The position numbers and the translations under genes are program-made. 64,000 bases of DNA from JADJPO01 sp046330955 (lineage in GTDB: Bacteria > Actinomycetota > Actinomycetes > Actinomycetales > Kineosporiaceae), in the NCBI GenBank assembly GCA_046330955.1, contig JAXLRT010000022.1, positions 41,224-105,223 on the forward strand. Direction: 5' to 3'. Below are positions 51,588 through 60,361 of this stretch, piece by piece (position 1 is the stretch's first letter; each line of letters starts with the position of its first letter). The notes beneath the pieces are model-generated. The model was given only the letters and a program-made list of their open reading frames with translations, searched no databases and was not told the origin of the DNA.

Positions 51588-51977
51588 TCATCGGCCCGCG
51601 TCCCGCACGAAGCCCAGGGCGGTGTCCAGCAGGATGCGGTCGGCGGTGAGGAAGGCCAGACCCTCGGTCTGAGCCTGGGCGAGCAACATGCGGTCGAAGG
51701 GGTCACGGTGAGGCAGGGCGATCGCCTCGAGCGCCTGGGTGTGTCGACACCGGATCGCGAGCTCGCTGAACCCGGCGTCCACGATGCGTTGCTCCAGGTC
51801 GACGGGGCAGGCCAGCTTGCCGAGGAGCCGTTTCACCTGCAGCTCCCAGGTGGTCGCAGCGGACACGTACGCCGTGGTGGTGGGATCGAGGAGCAGTCGG
51901 CGCGTCTGTGGGCCGAGGCGGTCGGCGCCGTCCAGCGCCCAGAGCAGGACGTGACTGTCCATCAGGACCGAGGTCAT
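51588..51977 (-). CDS. vapC: PIN-domain toxin VapC, intact
   Basis: The 129-residue protein has the full PIN pattern: MDSHVLLWALDG (first Asp), SAATTWELQVKRLLGKL (Glu), HRDPFDRMLLAQAQTEG (Asp) and FLTADRILLD (last Asp). It overlaps its antitoxin gene by 4 bases (ATGA), the usual toxin-antitoxin arrangement with antitoxin first. Unlike the loci near 3.6 and 19 kb, both components are complete here. Confidence 0.92.
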   Translation of the reverse strand: MTSVLMDSHVLLWALDGADRLGPQTRRLLLDPTTTAYVSAATTWELQVKRLLGKLACPVDLEQRIVDAGFSELAIRCRHTQALEAIALPHRDPFDRMLLAQAQTEGLAFLTADRILLDTALGFVRDAGR

Positions 51978-52207
51978 GACCCCTCGAAGGCGGCGATGAT
52001 CTCGTCGTCCGGGGTGTCGAACGTGGCGTCGTCGTAGGACAGCTGCCCCTTCAGCGTGCCCAGCCGCAGCGGCTGCCGGCTGTGGGGCACCAGATCGGCG
52101 ATCGGTTTGCCGGCCCGGGCGATGGTGATCGACTCCCCGGCTTCCACCCGTTCGAGCAGCCGGGAGAGGTGTGTCTTGGCCTCGTGAATGTTCACCACGT
52201 CGTCCAC
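51974..52207 (-). CDS. Phd/YefM-family antitoxin
   Basis: This 77-residue protein has the Phd/YefM DNA-binding fold (VVNIHEAKTHLSRLLERVEA, GESITIARAGKPIADLVP). It ends in a C-terminal acidic toxin-binding tail (SYDDATFDTPDDEIIAAFEG). It neutralises the PIN toxin and represses the operon. GTG 52207 is the likely start. The palindrome at 52231-52246 is a candidate operator. Confidence 0.92.
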   Translation of the reverse strand: MDDVVNIHEAKTHLSRLLERVEAGESITIARAGKPIADLVPHSRQPLRLGTLKGQLSYDDATFDTPDDEIIAAFEGS

Positions 52208-52230
52208 GTCGCCAGGATCGCATGTGGACT

Positions 52231-52246
52231 GGACTAAGTCTAGTCC
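52231..52246. promoter_or_regulatory. Inverted repeat upstream of phd-vapC, candidate operator
   Basis: GGACTA-AGTC-TAGTCC lies 24 bases before the antitoxin start, in a relatively AT-rich stretch. Antitoxins of this family bind such repeats at their own promoter. Confidence 0.5.
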
Positions 52247-52294
52247 GATCGGAGGGGCGTAGCTCAGCGGTGGCCGGCTCGGAGATTGGCCAGG

Positions 52295-55200
52295 TCAGGC
52301 CTGTCCCCAGGGTGCGATCGGGTTGCCGATCCAGCGGGTCTTGTCCGGCACCGACTCACCGCGCATCACCAGCGAGACCGGGCCGACGGTGGCGTGGCGA
52401 CCGATGACGGCAGCGGGCAACACCACCCCGTTCGGGCCCAACGTCGAGCCGACGCGCAGCGTGACGGTGTCCATGCTCAGCACCCGATCGTGGAACAGGT
52501 GGGTCTGGACGACGCAGCCCCGGTTCACGGTGACGCCGTCCCGCAGGTCGATCAGGTCGGGTTCGGGCAACCAGTAGGTCTCGCACCACACGCCGCGCCC
52601 GACCTTGGCACCCAGGGTGCGCAGCCAGGCGTTGAGCACCACGGTGCCGGCGCTGGCCCGGGCGAACCAAGGTGCCGCGAGCACCTCGATGAAGGTGTCG
52701 GCCAGCTCGTTGCGCCACACGAAGCTGCTCCACAGCGGATGGTCGCGGCGCGAGACCCGACCCACCAGAAGCCATTTCGCGGTGGTGGCGATCAGCGCGG
52801 CCAGCGCCCCGGCGGCCATCAGCACCAGGCCCCCGGCCGCCAGCGCGACCCACCAGCCGGCGGCCTGCACGATCCAGGTCAGCGCTGTCACCACGGCGAC
52901 CACCAGGGCGGCGTGCAGCCACAGCGGCACCAGCCGGCACAACTCGACCAGTGCCCGGGCCACCCGCAGCCGCGTCGGCGGGTGGAAGGTGCGGGCGTCG
53001 TCCTGACGTGAGGCGCTGCGCCGCAACAGGGCCGGCGGGCTGCCGATCCAGGAGGTGCCGGCCTTGGCCACGGTGCGCTGCGGCGCCGCCGAGAGCACCG
53101 CCACCAGACCGTGTTTGGGCACCTTGCGGCCGGGCGCGGCCATGCCCGAGTTGCCGACGAAGGCGTGCTTGCCGACCTTGACCGGTTCGACCCGCAGCCA
53201 GCCGCCGCCCAGCTCGTAGCCGCCGATCAGGGTGTCGTCGGCCAGGAACGCGCCCTCGGCGACGCTGGTCAGCGCCGGGATCATCAGCACCGTCGAGGCC
53301 TCGACGTCCGGCCCGATCCGGGCGCCCAGCGCGCGCAGCCAGACCGGGGTCAGCGTGCTCGAGTACAGCGGGAACAGCCAGGTGCGCGCCTCGTCCAGCA
53401 GCCGCACCGTCGACCAGGCCTGCCAGGCGATCCGGCCCTGCACCGGGTAGGCCCCCGGGCGCAGTCCCAGGCCGAACCCCCGGGTGAGCAGCCACACCAC
53501 CAGCGCCAGCACCACGATCGCCACCAGGACGCCGAGCGGCAGCCAGGCCAGCGCCGTCCGGACGGCCTCGCCCCGGCTCTCGCTCGCCCGCAGCGCGGGC
53601 CAGGCCGGGATCGTTCCGGCGAGGACGGCGAGCACCGGCAGCAGCCCGATCACCAGCGAGGCCACGGTGTAGGCCACCAGCCACGTCGCACGGTTGGGCG
53701 GGCGGGTGTCGTGATACGGCCCGCGGGCCGGGCCGATCGGTTGCGCCGGTGCGCCGGACCAGAACTCGCCCTGCGGCACGATGCCGAAGACCGCCGACCC
53801 GGGGGCGATCTCGGCGTCGGCGCCGACGTCCGCGCCGGGTGCCAGGGTGCTGCGGGCACCGACCCGGGCGCGCTTGCCGACCGCGACCCGGCCGATGTGC
53901 AGCCGGGACCCGTCCAGCCAGTACCCGGCGAGGTCGACCTCGGGTTCGATCGCGCAGCCGGCACCCAGGGTCAGCAGGCCGGTGACCGGAGCGACCGAGT
54001 GCAGGTCGACGTCCTTGCCGACCCGCGCCCCGAGCAGCCGGGCATACCAGCGCATCAGCACCGCGCCCGACAGGTTGGCGGCGCCGAGCTCGTCGACCAG
54101 CCGCTCGGCCAGCCACAGCCGCAGGTGCACCCGGCCGCCGCGCGGGTAGTTCCCCGGGCCGATGCCGGCGAGCACGAGCCGGGCGCCGAGCCCGGCCAGC
54201 AGCATCCGCCCGGGGGGCAGCAGCAACAGCGCCCAGCCCAGCCCGATCCACCACCAGGACGCCACGGGCGCCCAGTCGACTCCGAGGCCGTGGGCGATCG
54301 TCGTCCCGGCCGCGATCCAGACCAGCCAGCGGGCGCCGGCGATGGTGCGCAGCGGCCAGGTCGCCACCACCTGGCCGACCTGGGTCTTCAGCGGCACCGG
54401 GGGCACGTCGGCGTTGAGTCGGGCGGTCGGGGTGGCCATCTCGTCGAGATGGCGCGCCATGGAAGCCAACGAGGGGTGGTCGTAGATGTCGGCGACCGTG
54501 ATCTCGGGGTGGGTGCTGCGCAGCAACGAGACCATCTGCGCCGCGGTCAGGCTGCCGCCACCGAGATCGAAGAAGTCGGCCTCGACGTCGGCGATCCGGG
54601 CCCCGAGCACCTCGCGCCACAGCGTGGCCAGCCGGGCCTGGGTGCCGCGCAGGTTCAGGCCGTCGTCGCCGTCGTCGTCGGCCTCGACCAGCGGCCAGGG
54701 CAGCGCATCCCGGTCGATCTTGCCGCTGGTGCGGGTGGGCAGGTCCTCGACGACGGCCAGGCGCGGCACCAGGGCCGCAGGCATGTCGCGGCGCAGCGTC
54801 GCTGTCGCGGCGGCGACGTCGAAGGTGTCATCGACGGTCAGGTAGCCGACCAGGATCGCGTTGCCGGACGCCGTGCGGCGCACCGCGGCGGCGGCCGCGC
54901 TCACCCCCGGCAGGCCCAGCAGCGCGCTGTCGATCTCGCCGAGTTCGATCCGTCGTCCGCCGACCTTGACCTGTTCATCGGCGCGGCCCTGGAACAGCAG
55001 GCCGGTGCCGTCGAACCGCACGATGTCGCCACTGCGGTAGGCCCGTTGCCAGCCCAGGGATGGCATCGGGGCGTACTTCTCGGCGTCCTTGGCGGCGTCC
55101 AGATAGCGCGCCAGGCCGACCCCGCCGATGATCAGTTCGCCGCTCTCGCCGTCCGGCACCGGGTTGCCCTCGCGATCGACGACGGCCAGGTCCCAGCCGT

Positions 55201-56134
55201 CCAGCGGCAGCCCGATCCGCACCGGCGGTTCACCGGTCAGCCGGGCCGCGCAGGCGACCACGGTGGCCTCGGTGGGGCCGTAGGTGTTCCAGACCTCGCG
55301 GGTCGAGGTGGCCAGCCGGGCCGCGAGCTCGGGCGGGCAGGCCTCGCCGCCCAGGATGAGCAGCCGCACCCGGGCGAGGGCGTCCGCCGGCCACAATGCC
55401 ACCAGGGTCGGCACCGTCGAGACCACGGTGATGTCGTTGGCGGTCAGCCACGGGCCGAGGTCCATGCCGCTGCGCACCAGTGAGCGCGGCGCCGGCACCA
55501 GCGCGGCGCCGTAGCGCCAGGCCAGCCACATCTCCTCGCACGAGGCGTCGAAGGCCACCGACAGCCCCGCCATCACCCGGTCGCCGGGGCCGAGCGGGGA
55601 TTGCTGCAGGAACAGGTGTGACTCGGCGTCCACGAAGGCGGCCGCGTTGCGGTGGGTGACGGCGACGCCCTTGGGCTTGCCGGTCGAACCGGAGGTGAAG
55701 ATCACCCAGGCGTCGTCGTCCGGGGTGGGGTCGGCCTCGATCGGGGCGGCATCGAGCCGGCGCGGGGTGATGATCAGGTCGTTGCCGATCACCGCGGCCA
55801 CGTCGGCCTCACCGAACACGGTGCGGGCGCGTTCGTCCGGGTCGTCGGCGTCCACCGGCACGTAGGCGGCCCCGGCGAGCAGCGTTCCCATGATCGCGAC
55901 GTACAGATCGGTGGTGCCCGAGGCGATCCGGATGCCGACCTTGTCGCCGCGGCCGACCCCGAGATGAGCCAGCTCGTCGGCCACCTCGTCGGCCTGCTCG
56001 GCGAAGTCGGCGTAGGTCAGCACGAGCGCACCGTTGTCGAGGGCGGGCTCGTCGGGCACCTCGGCGACGGTGCGCCGGAAGATGTCGACCAGAGTGCGGG
56101 GCGCGGCCGCTCGGTCGGCGCGTCGCAGGGGCAT
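52295..56134 (-). CDS. Pls/PosA-family single-module nonribosomal peptide synthetase
   Basis: The 1279-residue protein begins with an adenylation domain: A3 FTSGSTGKPKG (146-156), A5 NTYGPTEAT (283-291), YRSGDIVRF, GRADEQVKVGGRRIELGEID, and A10 Lys472. A carrier domain follows with phosphopantetheine Ser528 (DLGGGSL). The remaining 650 residues hold about six membrane helices alternating with three left-handed beta-helix acyltransferase-like domains (for example GKRARVGARSTLAPGADVGA). There is no condensation or thioesterase domain. This is the plan of poly-epsilon-lysine synthetase Pls and poly-ornithine synthetase PosA, which make isopeptide homopolymers at the membrane. In the binding pocket, the position equivalent to Trp239 is Glu (FDASCEEMW). 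The amino acid is not known. ATG 56134 is preferred over an extended frame. Confidence 0.93.
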   Translation of the reverse strand: MPLRRADRAAAPRTLVDIFRRTVAEVPDEPALDNGALVLTYADFAEQADEVADELAHLGVGRGDKVGIRIASGTTDLYVAIMGTLLAGAAYVPVDADDPDERARTVFGEADVAAVIGNDLIITPRRLDAAPIEADPTPDDDAWVIFTSGSTGKPKGVAVTHRNAAAFVDAESHLFLQQSPLGPGDRVMAGLSVAFDASCEEMWLAWRYGAALVPAPRSLVRSGMDLGPWLTANDITVVSTVPTLVALWPADALARVRLLILGGEACPPELAARLATSTREVWNTYGPTEATVVACAARLTGEPPVRIGLPLDGWDLAVVDREGNPVPDGESGELIIGGVGLARYLDAAKDAEKYAPMPSLGWQRAYRSGDIVRFDGTGLLFQGRADEQVKVGGRRIELGEIDSALLGLPGVSAAAAAVRRTASGNAILVGYLTVDDTFDVAAATATLRRDMPAALVPRLAVVEDLPTRTSGKIDRDALPWPLVEADDDGDDGLNLRGTQARLATLWREVLGARIADVEADFFDLGGGSLTAAQMVSLLRSTHPEITVADIYDHPSLASMARHLDEMATPTARLNADVPPVPLKTQVGQVVATWPLRTIAGARWLVWIAAGTTIAHGLGVDWAPVASWWWIGLGWALLLLPPGRMLLAGLGARLVLAGIGPGNYPRGGRVHLRLWLAERLVDELGAANLSGAVLMRWYARLLGARVGKDVDLHSVAPVTGLLTLGAGCAIEPEVDLAGYWLDGSRLHIGRVAVGKRARVGARSTLAPGADVGADAEIAPGSAVFGIVPQGEFWSGAPAQPIGPARGPYHDTRPPNRATWLVAYTVASLVIGLLPVLAVLAGTIPAWPALRASESRGEAVRTALAWLPLGVLVAIVVLALVVWLLTRGFGLGLRPGAYPVQGRIAWQAWSTVRLLDEARTWLFPLYSSTLTPVWLRALGARIGPDVEASTVLMIPALTSVAEGAFLADDTLIGGYELGGGWLRVEPVKVGKHAFVGNSGMAAPGRKVPKHGLVAVLSAAPQRTVAKAGTSWIGSPPALLRRSASRQDDARTFHPPTRLRVARALVELCRLVPLWLHAALVVAVVTALTWIVQAAGWWVALAAGGLVLMAAGALAALIATTAKWLLVGRVSRRDHPLWSSFVWRNELADTFIEVLAAPWFARASAGTVVLNAWLRTLGAKVGRGVWCETYWLPEPDLIDLRDGVTVNRGCVVQTHLFHDRVLSMDTVTLRVGSTLGPNGVVLPAAVIGRHATVGPVSLVMRGESVPDKTRWIGNPIAPWGQA

Positions 56135-56251
56135 GGCGGTCAGTATGGCGCCCACCCGGGGTTCACCAGGTGGGGAAAGACGGATCCGTCGAGACCGCGG
56201 GCTGTCACCCATCGGCGCGTGAGCGCTGAGCCGCGATGAACCCGCTGGGGT

Positions 56252-56638
56252 CTAGGGCTGGCCGTCGATCGCCCGCTGATAGGGGCCGGAACAGATCCGC
56301 CAGGCGGCGTCGTAGTCCGCGACCAATCGCTGGGCCGCTGTGGACGTGGAGTGCTCGGCCTGCATGACGTCGCGGGGAGCCGTGAACAGGTCCGTGGAGA
56401 CGGCGAAGCCACGGGCCTTCATACAGGCGATGTACTCGCGCGCCGCCGTCGCCACGTCGGGGGCGGTGGGCGAGAGGGAGGTCGTCATCGGCCCGGTCGT
56501 GATGCTGGTTCGTGAGGTCACCGACTGCGTCGGACTGGTGTCGGACGTCGCCCGGCGGCTCATGAACAGACTCACGCCCACCGCGATCACGAGCGCACCG
56601 ACGGCTGCGATGGCGAGGACGAGCTGGCGGGGCTTCAT
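56252..56638 (-). CDS. Membrane-anchored small protein with CMxxxGF domain, full copy
   Basis: The 128-residue protein has an N-terminal signal anchor (LVLAIAAVGALVIAVGVSLF) and a Ser/Thr linker. The C-terminal domain of about 65 residues contains AAREYIACMKARGFAVSTD, MQAEHSTSTAAQRL and AAWRICSGPYQRA; the two Cys residues suggest a disulfide outside the cell. The same domain, without the anchor, is encoded at 57601-57882. It follows the chimeric sigma gene on the same strand by 130 bases. No family is recognised. Confidence 0.75.
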   Translation of the reverse strand: MKPRQLVLAIAAVGALVIAVGVSLFMSRRATSDTSPTQSVTSRTSITTGPMTTSLSPTAPDVATAAREYIACMKARGFAVSTDLFTAPRDVMQAEHSTSTAAQRLVADYDAAWRICSGPYQRAIDGQP

Positions 56639-56768
56639 GACGGCTCTCCGATGCTGAGAAGGTCTGGTGGTGTCGGGTGCTGCGAGTCCGGCGGGAGGAT
56701 CACGGCCCGACCGGCGGCCGGGGATTGCCCAGATCGCGGTGGCTGTCGATGACGAGCGGGTGAGTTGG

Positions 56769-57416
56769 TCATCGAGCGAGCCACTCCGGGTTGGCCTGCC
56801 ACACCCCGTGGCGCAGGGCGGCGGTGGCCCGCGCACATCGGTTCGTCTCCTGATCACACCGGGCGATGTCGGCGGGGGTGTCGTCCACGGTGACCGGCTG
56901 CGTGAGCACGACGTGCGTACCGTCGAGCCACATCGGGTTCTTGCCCTCGACCGGCCAGCGGTGCACGGTGTCGCTGACCACCGTGCCGGTGCTGATGCCG
57001 AGGAGCCGAGCGATCTGTCCGTCGGCCAGATCGCACCAGTACCGCAGCACCACCACCTCGCGTTGGCGGCGTGGCAACCGCTGCACCAGCTGCCACAGTT
57101 CGTCGTCCTCGACGGGTGCGGCGGTGGCCACCGGCGGTTCGACCAGCCGGGGCGCGAACCGGCGTGCCACCGCGCGGCGACGCAGGCTCCGGCTGCGGTC
57201 GATGACGGCGGTGCGGGCGTAGGCCAACACCGAGTCCGCGCGCAGCCGATCCCACCGCCGATAGAGCTGCTCCAACACCTCCTGAGCCACGTCCTCGGCA
57301 TTCGCGAGGTCGCCGAGGAGCAGGTACGCCAACCGCACCAGGTGTGGACTGTGCCGCACGAAGAAGGTGTCGAACGACCGGCGTGACGACGGGACCGTCT
57401 CACCGTCGCCGTCCAT
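56769..57416 (-). CDS. Chimeric SigE-family ECF sigma factor with foreign C-terminus
   Basis: The 215-residue frame starts as a sigma factor: region 2 SFDTFFVRHSPHLVRLAYLL and AEDVAQEVLEQLYRRWDRL, then region 4 RLPRRQREVVVLRYWCDLAD and the start of its helix-turn-helix (GQIARLLGISTGTVVSDT). At this point it changes into HRWPVEGKNPMWLDGTHVVL and DIARCDQETNRCARATAALR, ending VWQANPEWLAR. That tail reads like the end of a secreted beta-propeller-like or anti-sigma protein, not a sigma factor. I infer an in-frame deletion fusing two genes. ATG 57416 has GAGGGGG 7 bases upstream. Function is doubtful because the recognition helix end is replaced. Confidence 0.75.
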   Translation of the reverse strand: MDGDGETVPSSRRSFDTFFVRHSPHLVRLAYLLLGDLANAEDVAQEVLEQLYRRWDRLRADSVLAYARTAVIDRSRSLRRRAVARRFAPRLVEPPVATAAPVEDDELWQLVQRLPRRQREVVVLRYWCDLADGQIARLLGISTGTVVSDTVHRWPVEGKNPMWLDGTHVVLTQPVTVDDTPADIARCDQETNRCARATAALRHGVWQANPEWLAR

Positions 57417-57600
57417 GCCGATCCCCCTCGTGACGCCCTCGTGCATCGTCGCAGGCAAGCCCATGACTGGAATACGTGCGAACGGCCCGTCCGGTTGGCT
57501 CATCCCGCGAGGGTGATCGTGGTCACTGAGCCGGACGAGTGCCGGACGAGGGCCGGACCGGACGCACCACGGTGCCGGACGGGCCGTACGCCGTGTGCGT

Positions 57601-57882
57601 TCAGCCGAACAGCGTGCGATCCAGCGTCTGCTGATACGGCGTCACGCACACGTGCCACGCCGTGTGGTAGCGGGTCACCAGGTCATGGGTCGCGGCCGAC
57701 CGGCCGTGCTCGGCCTCCATGACGTTGGCCGGGGCCTGGAAGGGATCTGCCGGTACGGCGAATCCATCTCCGCCCATGCAGTTCACATACGCCCTCGCCG
57801 CGGCCTGCACCGCGGGGCTGGCCAGAGCGCCCGCGAGCGCGGGACAGGGTCCGCGGCCGTCTCGGCGAGGCTCCTGCGACAA
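57601..57882 (-). pseudogene. Truncated paralogue of the CMxxxGF-domain protein
   Basis: The frame (93 residues from a TTG at 57882) encodes AARAYVNCMGGDGFAVPADP, VMEAEHGRSAATHDL and TAWHVCVTPYQQTL. It is aligned residue for residue with the 56252-56638 protein, but lacks the signal anchor. Its 5' end runs into the dusB start on the other strand. It appears to be a 5'-truncated duplicate. Confidence 0.65.
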
Positions 57883-59072
57883 TGCCGGACGTGACCCCGC
57901 TGGTGATCGGCCCGCACCGGATGCGCACGCCCGTCGTGCTCGCCCCGATGGCCGGCATCACCAACCAGGCCTACCGGCGATTGTGCCGGGAGGCCGCCGG
58001 CGCGGCCGGCGGTGACGGGATCTTCGTCAGCGAGATGGTCACCTCGCGCGCGCTGCTGGAGCGCAACGACGAGTCGATGCGGCTGATCGCCCACGACGCC
58101 GACGAGTCTCCCCGGTCGGTGCAGCTGTACGGGGTCGATCCCGGGGTGGTGGCGGCCGCCGTCCACCTGCTGGTCAGCGAGGACCGCGCCGATCACATCG
58201 ACCTGAACTTCGGCTGCCCGGTGCCCAAGGTGACCCGCAAGGGCGGCGGGTCGGCACTGCCGTGGAAACTCGGCCTGTTCCGCGAGATCGTGGCGCGGGC
58301 GGTCGCGATGGCCGCCCCGGCCGGGGTGCCGGTGACGGTGAAGATGCGCATGGGGATCGACCCCGAGCACCTGACCTATCTGGACGCCGGCCGGATCGCC
58401 GAGGCCGAGGGGGTGGCTGCCGTGGCGCTGCACGCGCGCACCGCCGCCGACTACTACGCGCCCAGTGCCGACTGGACGGCGATCGCCCGGCTGAAGGAGG
58501 CGGTGACGACCATCCCGGTGCTCGGCAACGGCGACATCTGGTCGGCCGCCGATGCCCTGGACATGGTGCGCCGCACCGGATGCGACGGTGTCGTCGTGGG
58601 CCGTGGCTGCCTGGGCCGGCCGTGGTTGTTCGCCGATCTGGCCGAGGCCTTCGCCGATCCGGCCACGCAGCCGGCGACCTCGCGCCCCGGCCTGGGGGTG
58701 GTGCTGGCGACCATGCGCCGCCACATCGATGTACTGATCGAGCACTACGCGCAGGTCTACCCGGACGACGCCGAGCGGCGCGCCTGCCGCGACATCCGCA
58801 AGCACATCGCCTGGTATCTCAAGGGGTACGCGGTGGGGCACGACGTCCGCGGCGCCCTGGCGCTGGTCTCGTCGCTGGCCGAGTTCGACCGGATCACCGC
58901 GACGCTGGACGGCGCGCAGCCGCACCCCGGGGGGCCGGCCGAGGGGCCGCGCGGGCGCACCGGGTCGGCACGGCGGGTCAGCCTGCCGGACGGCTGGCTC
59001 GACAGTCGCGAGCTCGACGCCGCCGACATCGCCGCGGTCAGCCAGGCCGAGCTGTCGGTGTCCGGTGGTTGA
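57882..59072 (+). CDS. dusB: tRNA-dihydrouridine synthase DusB
   Basis: The 396-residue FMN enzyme reduces uridine in the tRNA D-loop. Motifs are VVLAPMAGITNQAYRRLCRE, DLNFGCPVPKVTRKGGGSAL with the catalytic Cys, KMRMGIDPEH, ALHARTAADYYAP and GNGDIWSAADAL. A C-terminal extension of about 60 residues rich in Pro/Gly follows, as in actinobacterial homologues. The end overlaps the dgt start by 8 bases. Confidence 0.96.
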   Translation: MPDVTPLVIGPHRMRTPVVLAPMAGITNQAYRRLCREAAGAAGGDGIFVSEMVTSRALLERNDESMRLIAHDADESPRSVQLYGVDPGVVAAAVHLLVSEDRADHIDLNFGCPVPKVTRKGGGSALPWKLGLFREIVARAVAMAAPAGVPVTVKMRMGIDPEHLTYLDAGRIAEAEGVAAVALHARTAADYYAPSADWTAIARLKEAVTTIPVLGNGDIWSAADALDMVRRTGCDGVVVGRGCLGRPWLFADLAEAFADPATQPATSRPGLGVVLATMRRHIDVLIEHYAQVYPDDAERRACRDIRKHIAWYLKGYAVGHDVRGALALVSSLAEFDRITATLDGAQPHPGGPAEGPRGRTGSARRVSLPDGWLDSRELDAADIAAVSQAELSVSGG

Positions 59073-60345
59073 GTCGATGTCGGGCTACGGCCCGGACGAC
59101 GTGGCGCGATGGGTGAAGGAGAGCCCCAAGCACCCCGGGCGCGGTGCCTTCGCGCGCGACCGGGCGCGGGTCGTCCACTCCTCGGCGCTGCGCCGGCTGG
59201 CGGCCAAGACGCAGGTGGTCGAACCCGACACCGACGACTTCGTGCGCAACCGGCTGACCCACAGCCTCGAGGTGGCCCAGGTCGGCCGGGAACTCGGCCA
59301 GGCGCTGGGCTGTGACGGCGACGTGGTCGACACCGCGTGCCTGGCCCACGACCTCGGCCACCCACCCTTCGGCCACAACGGCGAGGACGCGCTGGACGCC
59401 ATCGCGGCGGGATTCGGCGGGTTCGAGGGCAACGCCCAGACGCTGCGGGTGCTGACCCGGCTCGAGCCGAAGGTGATGGACCCCGAGACCGGCTCCGGCG
59501 CGGGCCTCAACCTGACCCGGGCCAGCCTGGACGCCTGCACCAAGTACCCATGGGGCCGGGGCGAGGCGCCGGCCACGGCCGGATCGGGCAAGTTCGGGGT
59601 CTACGCCGACGACCGGGCGGTGTTCGCCTGGTTGCGGTCCGGGGCACCGGCGCCCACCCGACGCTGCATCGAGGCCCAGGTGATGGACCTGGCCGACGAC
59701 ATCGCCTACAGCGTGCACGACGTCGAGGACGCCGTGGTCGGTGGCCGGCTCGACCTGGGCCGGCTGCGCGAGGCCGAGCAGGTCGAGCGGCTCGCCGAGC
59801 AGGTGCGCTCGTGGTACCTGCCGGACGCCGCCGACGGCGAGGTCGCGGCCGCCCTGCACCGGCTGCAGGCCATGCCCACCTGGGTGAGTTCCTACGACGG
59901 CAGCCGGCGGGCGCTGGCCGCGCTGAAGGACCTGACCAGCCAGCTGATCGGGCGGTTCGCCCGGGACGTCGAGCGCGCCACCCGGGCGCGCACCGACCGG
60001 GTCGCCGGCGGCGGCCGGCTCACCCGGTACGCCGCCGACCTGGTGGTGCCGCGCGAGACCTGGTGCGAGATCGCCACGCTCAAGGGGGTGGCCGCGGTGT
60101 ATGTGATGACCACGGCGGAACGGCAACCGCTCTATGCCCGGCAGCGGGAACTGCTGGCCGAGCTGTACGAGGTGCTGCTCGATCGCGCGCCGGAGGTGCT
60201 GGAACCGGCGTTCGCCGCCGACTGGGCGCAGGCCGCGACGCAGCCCGCGGCGGACGACGTCCGGCGGCGGGTGGTGATCGACCAGATCGCCTCGCTCACC
60301 GATGCCCGGGCGGTGCGCTGGCACGCGGCGTTGCGGCGAGCCTGA
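59065..60345 (+). CDS. dgt: Deoxyguanosine triphosphate triphosphohydrolase-like protein
   Basis: The 426-residue HD-domain enzyme is of the SAMHD1/Dgt type. It has RNRLTHSLEVAQVGRELG (first His), CLAHDLGHPPFGHNGEDAL (HD pair) and EAQVMDLADDIAYSVHDVED (final Asp). It hydrolyses dNTPs to nucleoside and triphosphate and helps control nucleotide pools. It usually lies between dusB and dnaG in actinobacteria, as here. GTG 59065 overlaps dusB; ATG 59077 is a possible alternative. Confidence 0.95.
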   Translation: MVESMSGYGPDDVARWVKESPKHPGRGAFARDRARVVHSSALRRLAAKTQVVEPDTDDFVRNRLTHSLEVAQVGRELGQALGCDGDVVDTACLAHDLGHPPFGHNGEDALDAIAAGFGGFEGNAQTLRVLTRLEPKVMDPETGSGAGLNLTRASLDACTKYPWGRGEAPATAGSGKFGVYADDRAVFAWLRSGAPAPTRRCIEAQVMDLADDIAYSVHDVEDAVVGGRLDLGRLREAEQVERLAEQVRSWYLPDAADGEVAAALHRLQAMPTWVSSYDGSRRALAALKDLTSQLIGRFARDVERATRARTDRVAGGGRLTRYAADLVVPRETWCEIATLKGVAAVYVMTTAERQPLYARQRELLAELYEVLLDRAPEVLEPAFAADWAQAATQPAADDVRRRVVIDQIASLTDARAVRWHAALRRA

Positions 60346-60361
60346 GGTACGCGGGTGACGC

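Noticed and set aside
52253..52270. tRNA-like 5' half (GGGGCGTAGCTCAGCGGT) upstream of the phd gene
   Set aside because: It looks like the acceptor and D-arm start of a tRNA, but the following bases do not form the D-loop closing stem, anticodon arm or T-arm. It is at most a fragment of an old integration site.
52356..54620. Long open frame opposite or alongside the Pls/PosA gene (754 codons, minus strand)
   Set aside because: It is an arginine- and glycine-rich shadow frame of the synthetase gene, a common effect of GC-rich third positions, with no recognisable domain.
53111..55483. 790-codon plus-strand frame
   Set aside because: It is the antisense shadow of the adenylation and membrane domains of the synthetase, without motifs.
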